From an uncultured Sulfurovum sp. (GTDB lineage Bacteria; Campylobacterota; Campylobacteria; Campylobacterales; Sulfurovaceae), in NCBI GenBank assembly GCA_902727855.1, contig CACVAS010000128.1:1-64000 (forward strand): a stretch of 64,000 nucleotides of DNA, written 5' to 3'. The notes below the pieces were generated by a model, which was not told the DNA's origin, made no database searches, and saw only the letters and a list, made by a program, of their open reading frames with translations. Made by a program: the position numbers and the translations under genes. Of this stretch, positions 61,447 to 64,000 are shown one piece after another (positions within the stretch are counted from its first letter, which is position 1; the number at the start of each line of letters is the position of its first letter).

Positions 61447-62892
61447 TTAAAAACTATAAGAGATATCTGCAAAAACCATATCATTGTCTTTGACACTATC
61501 AAAGAGTGTAGATCCACCTATATAGTCAATAAGACCAACATTAAGGTTGATACCCTCACCTAACTCATACTTAGCCCACAAACGTTGGAAACCACCTTCA
61601 TCTAACTTTTTACCGTAGAGGGAAAGAAGATAATTTGCACTAAGTGTTGCGTTCATAAAATCAGACGTTACACGAAAAGCATGCTGATAGGTATTTGCCT
61701 TTAAAGAATTTCTTTCTTGAAGTAAGGAATCATCATAATTTTGAATATGCCGTATTGAAGCATCATAAGAGATTGTAGTATCTACAATACCCTTATATTC
61801 AAACCCAACCAAGCCATCTAGCCTGCTAAACTCTTTTTCTTGTGTCGAAGTATATTTAAGCCCATCAAAATATGCTAACTCTGTTTTAAAAAGCCATGCA
61901 CCACTCAGGACATTAAATGCACTTCCTAACATCGTTATTTTTTCATGTTCGAGTTGTGGTTCTGAGGCATTTAAAGGTGAAAACTTCACATAGCCTTCAT
62001 CATCGTAAAGATGTGCTGCATAAAAGTTGACATCCCATCCAGTAAACTCTCCACCTATAGAGAGTGCGTAAGTCACATCATTGTTATCTACTTCTTTTAA
62101 GTGTGGATCTTCTAAGGCATTAAATGCCGAGCCAAAAGCTGGGTTTTTTGTATGTCGTTGTTCTACTATCACTGTAGGTGTAAGACGCCAATCACCCACA
62201 AAGTAGTCAAACTTTACCATACCCACAGGTAGACGTAAATCTTCAATGTCAACCATGCCTGGTCGACGGTTATCTAAAGGGTTAAGTACATCAGTAATTC
62301 GTATGGTATCTGAACGTCCCCAGACTAATACTTGACGCCCTATTTTGACATCTAAACTGTCGGTGATACTTCCTTCAACATAGGCATCAAAAAGTTCTAC
62401 TTCCGCGCGTTGCTCTTTGAGTTCATTTTTACTATATTTTTCATCACGTATATCGTAGATGGCATCATAGTAAGCTTTAGCATTACTCTTTACTCTCCAA
62501 CCATTTTCAAACTTATGTTCATAGTCTAAAAACAAAGAAGACTTCAATGAAGTAAATTTATCATGTGGTGTTTTACCATTGTATGAGTAAGCTAACTGCT
62601 CTGTAATCTTTCCAGTCAGACCAGATATGACTTCGACAGGCTCAGTCACCGTTGTTGTATCGTTCACTAAACCTGTCGAAATATCGGTTGCTGAGCTTGT
62701 CGAAGTATCGTCAAAGCCCTCCATAATATCAGCATTTTTTTCTACTTTTTCAGAGATAGTTGGAGTATCATCAAAACCTTCTAAAGCTTCTTGGGTACTT
62801 TCAGCATATAATCCAGTAGCAACGACTAGTGATAAAAGTGGTACCATGTAGCGTCTATTATTATACTTACTTCCTAATGCCTCATTCTTCAT
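61447..62892 (-). CDS. DUF1302-type outer-membrane protein
   Basis: A 481-residue exported barrel protein that follows LolA-like and RND genes in the DUF1302 style. After a leader with hydrophobic core (MVPLLSLVVATGLYAES) comes an acidic, low-complexity linker (EGFDDTPT and EGFDDTST repeats) and then a large barrel: VEGSITDSLDVKIGRQVLVWGRSDTIRITDVLNPLDNRR is the family hallmark (split over about 185-225), ending in VFADISYSF. The ATG at 62892, 5 bp after the LolA-like stop with AAAGGAC upstream, is chosen. The linker contains an inserted repeat element. Transport partner unknown. Confidence 0.85.
   Translation of the reverse strand: MKNEALGSKYNNRRYMVPLLSLVVATGLYAESTQEALEGFDDTPTISEKVEKNADIMEGFDDTSTSSATDISTGLVNDTTTVTEPVEVISGLTGKITEQLAYSYNGKTPHDKFTSLKSSLFLDYEHKFENGWRVKSNAKAYYDAIYDIRDEKYSKNELKEQRAEVELFDAYVEGSITDSLDVKIGRQVLVWGRSDTIRITDVLNPLDNRRPGMVDIEDLRLPVGMVKFDYFVGDWRLTPTVIVEQRHTKNPAFGSAFNALEDPHLKEVDNNDVTYALSIGGEFTGWDVNFYAAHLYDDEGYVKFSPLNASEPQLEHEKITMLGSAFNVLSGAWLFKTELAYFDGLKYTSTQEKEFSRLDGLVGFEYKGIVDTTISYDASIRHIQNYDDSLLQERNSLKANTYQHAFRVTSDFMNATLSANYLLSLYGKKLDEGGFQRLWAKYELGEGINLNVGLIDYIGGSTLFDSVKDNDMVFADISYSF
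62630..62706. repeat. Small palindromic repeat element inside the DUF1302 gene
   Basis: ACTTCGACAGGCTCAG (62630-62645) and CTGAGCTTGTCGAAGT (62691-62706) are 16-bp inverted repeats with one mismatch. A third copy of the core, CCTGTCGAA, is at 62672-62680. TTCGACAAGCTCAG is a core I recall as a dispersed repeat in many genomes. It encodes the linker TEPVEV / STSSATDISTGL and stays in frame. Confidence 0.6.
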
Positions 62893-62896
62893 GCTA

Positions 62897-63697
62897 TTAG
62901 AGTCCTTTTTCCAGTCTTCTTGTGGTAAATACATTATCTGAAATGTTTTTATTTAACTTTTTATTGTTAAACTTTAGTACTGTTTTATGTAAAGTACGTT
63001 TACCTTTTTTAGTGGTCATACTCATTTCATCTGCTAACCATACACCACTTTCTTTATGTAACTTTGAAATGTCCATATACTTCTTCTTACCATTACGCAT
63101 AAAGTTAATGGCACGTACTGCCACATAGTTATCTTTTCTAATAATTGCTATAGATTTCGTATAGCCAGATTCTTTAATCACCTTTTTAGTACGTGGTACA
63201 GCCTCAATCATCCAAGCATCATTCCCTCGTACTTTTATCTCTTTAAGAAGTGTGTAGTCAAAATCTTGTAGGTTTCTGTCTGTCATGTCAAAATATGAAA
63301 AATCTGAGCCCATAAAACTACCACTTTTGTCACTACTTGGTATACGCTTTACTTTTTTAAGTGCTGGTAAGTAGAGCCATTGGTCATCATCTTTCTTTGC
63401 ATTGTCATAGTCATAAGTTAAAAAAGCTGTATTCTTTACATCTGCTGGAGATTTAAAAAACATAATTTGGTATTCATCTACACCGAAGTCTTTACTATAG
63501 GTATGCAAATCTCTTGTACGTGTTTTACCATTTTTATCTATGAGTACCATAGACATATCTTGCTCCAATGTTTTACCATCATCTCTAGCATCAACCTTTT
63601 CCATAATAGCTCTTGCTTTTGCATCATCAGCAAGTATGCTTGTGGTAATGAGTGATAATCCTAGGGTAAGACCCATTAATAATTTTTTTGTATTCAT
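62897..63697 (-). CDS. LolA-like outer-membrane lipoprotein-sorting protein
   Basis: A 266-residue periplasmic protein of the LolA-like family that accompanies RND (MMPL) exporters and DUF1302 barrels. Signal peptide (to TSILAD), then MEKVDARDDGKTLEQDMSMVL (split), FKSPADVKNTAFLTYDYDN, DDQWLYLPALKKVKRIPSSDKSGSFMGSDFSYFD (split over about 105-140) and a GKRTLHKTVLKFNNKKLN end. The chosen ATG (63697) has GGAG at 6 bp; an earlier ATG at 63709 abuts the heptamer repeats. It probably carries a lipid or hydrophobic ligand across the periplasm. Confidence 0.88.
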   Translation of the reverse strand: MNTKKLLMGLTLGLSLITTSILADDAKARAIMEKVDARDDGKTLEQDMSMVLIDKNGKTRTRDLHTYSKDFGVDEYQIMFFKSPADVKNTAFLTYDYDNAKKDDDQWLYLPALKKVKRIPSSDKSGSFMGSDFSYFDMTDRNLQDFDYTLLKEIKVRGNDAWMIEAVPRTKKVIKESGYTKSIAIIRKDNYVAVRAINFMRNGKKKYMDISKLHKESGVWLADEMSMTTKKGKRTLHKTVLKFNNKKLNKNISDNVFTTRRLEKGL

Positions 63698-63708
63698 AAT
63701 TTTCTCCA

Positions 63709-63736
63709 TTCCTAATTCCTAATTCCTAATTCCTAA
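63709..63736 (-). repeat. Four perfect 7-bp repeats in the ribosome-binding region
   Basis: TTCCTAA occurs four times in a row (minus strand TTAGGAA). The array fills most of the gap between the RND stop and the LolA-like start. Each unit holds an AGGA Shine-Dalgarno-like core, so changes in copy number could alter translation. Confidence 0.8.
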
Positions 63737-63738
63737 TT

Positions 63739-64000
63739 TTATCGTATCCAACCACGTTTTGCCACAACAATCATTAGTGCAGGTGCTAACAATAAATCTG
63801 CCAATAATGCCATAACAATGACAGACCCTGTAAGCAACCCAAAGTTTTGTACAGAAATCATATTTGCCATGAGGTAAGCATAAAAACCTAATGAGAGTAC
63901 AACAGTTGTAATAAGCATCGCTTTTCCTGTGGTATAAAATGTCTGTTCAATCGCTTTAGCCCAATCTTTACTCTCTAAATAGTATCTTCTAAAATTGTGC
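63739..64000 (-). CDS. RND/MMPL-type transporter, C-terminal part (continues beyond the window)
   Basis: The last 86 residues of a membrane transporter, cut by the window edge. HNFRRYYLESKDWAKAIEQT leads to TTGKAMLITTVVLSLGFYAYL and SVIVMALLADLLLAPALMIVV, the last helices of the RND superfamily (MMPL/SSD type), ending AKRGWIR. With the LolA-like and DUF1302 genes downstream it forms the usual three-gene export set for a lipid-like substrate. Substrate unknown. Confidence 0.85.
   Translation of the reverse strand, partial: HNFRRYYLESKDWAKAIEQTFYTTGKAMLITTVVLSLGFYAYLMANMISVQNFGLLTGSVIVMALLADLLLAPALMIVVAKRGWIR

Noticed and set aside
1-64000. Search for tRNA, rRNA, tmRNA and riboswitch signatures
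   Set aside because: No T-loop (GTTCRANNC) with plausible cloverleaf, no rRNA blocks, and no recognised riboswitch core were seen by eye; a covariance-model scan would be decisive.

Overview
The window looks like a chromosome segment of a Campylobacterota bacterium close to Sulfurovum/Sulfurimonas. This is inferred from AT-rich DNA, the gene order nadK-recN-tatD-mltD-rlpA-hisB-kdsC-lptC-lptA-engB-mrdA, a fused Memo/AMMECR1 gene, a short RecN, and an aspartyl-tRNA synthetase of non-discriminating type. I could not run a database search, so the genus is an inference. I found no rRNA, tRNA, CRISPR array or intact transposase gene.

Layout. 1-9.9 kb: a PIN/RHH toxin-antitoxin pair, Fic and ArfB, a DUF481 barrel, a secreted hydrolase, DUF2130, a SHOCT protein, a degenerate DUF234 protein, rlmB and fabI. 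9.9-17.2 kb: a mini-asparaginase, a 1450-residue repeat-rich secreted protein, a P-loop ATPase and a HemF-type oxidase. 17.2-30.3 kb: housekeeping genes, including a long head-to-tail run for envelope biogenesis, cell-wall synthesis and DNA repair. 30.4-32.1 kb: four small genes, three of them predicted lipoproteins. 32.1-35.2 kb: an AI-2-kinase-like (LsrK) gene with a class II aldolase and an LsrG-like monooxygenase-fold gene. 35.2-39.7 kb: an accessory island with a tight three-gene cassette (DUF262, DUF3696-type ATPase, unknown protein), gene remnants on both sides, an IS-like end and a MazEF-type pair. 39.8-44.8 kb: aspS, adk, an omptin-like protein and two SYLF genes. 44.8-58.6 kb: an envelope/surface region with a radical SAM enzyme, two paralogous periplasmic proteins of unknown family, OmpA, a VWA protein, a Yip1 protein, an OmpR-type response regulator and two large secreted repeat proteins. 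58.6-64 kb: Memo-AMMECR1, an NDH-2-like flavoprotein, and a DUF1302 barrel with a LolA-like protein and the end of an RND transporter.

Main points for follow-up: (i) the DUF262/ATPase/unknown cassette is a candidate defence system; (ii) the reduced Lsr-like cluster has kinase and LsrG-like genes but no Lsr transporter, LsrR or LsrF nearby; (iii) two otherwise unrelated giant secreted proteins share a C-terminal domain of about 140 residues; (iv) an identical array of 10-bp direct repeats lies upstream of the Yip1-VWA operon and of the DUF285 surface-protein operon, beside an OmpR-family regulator gene, suggesting a local regulon; (v) the envelope operon contains an unrecognised paralogous protein family.
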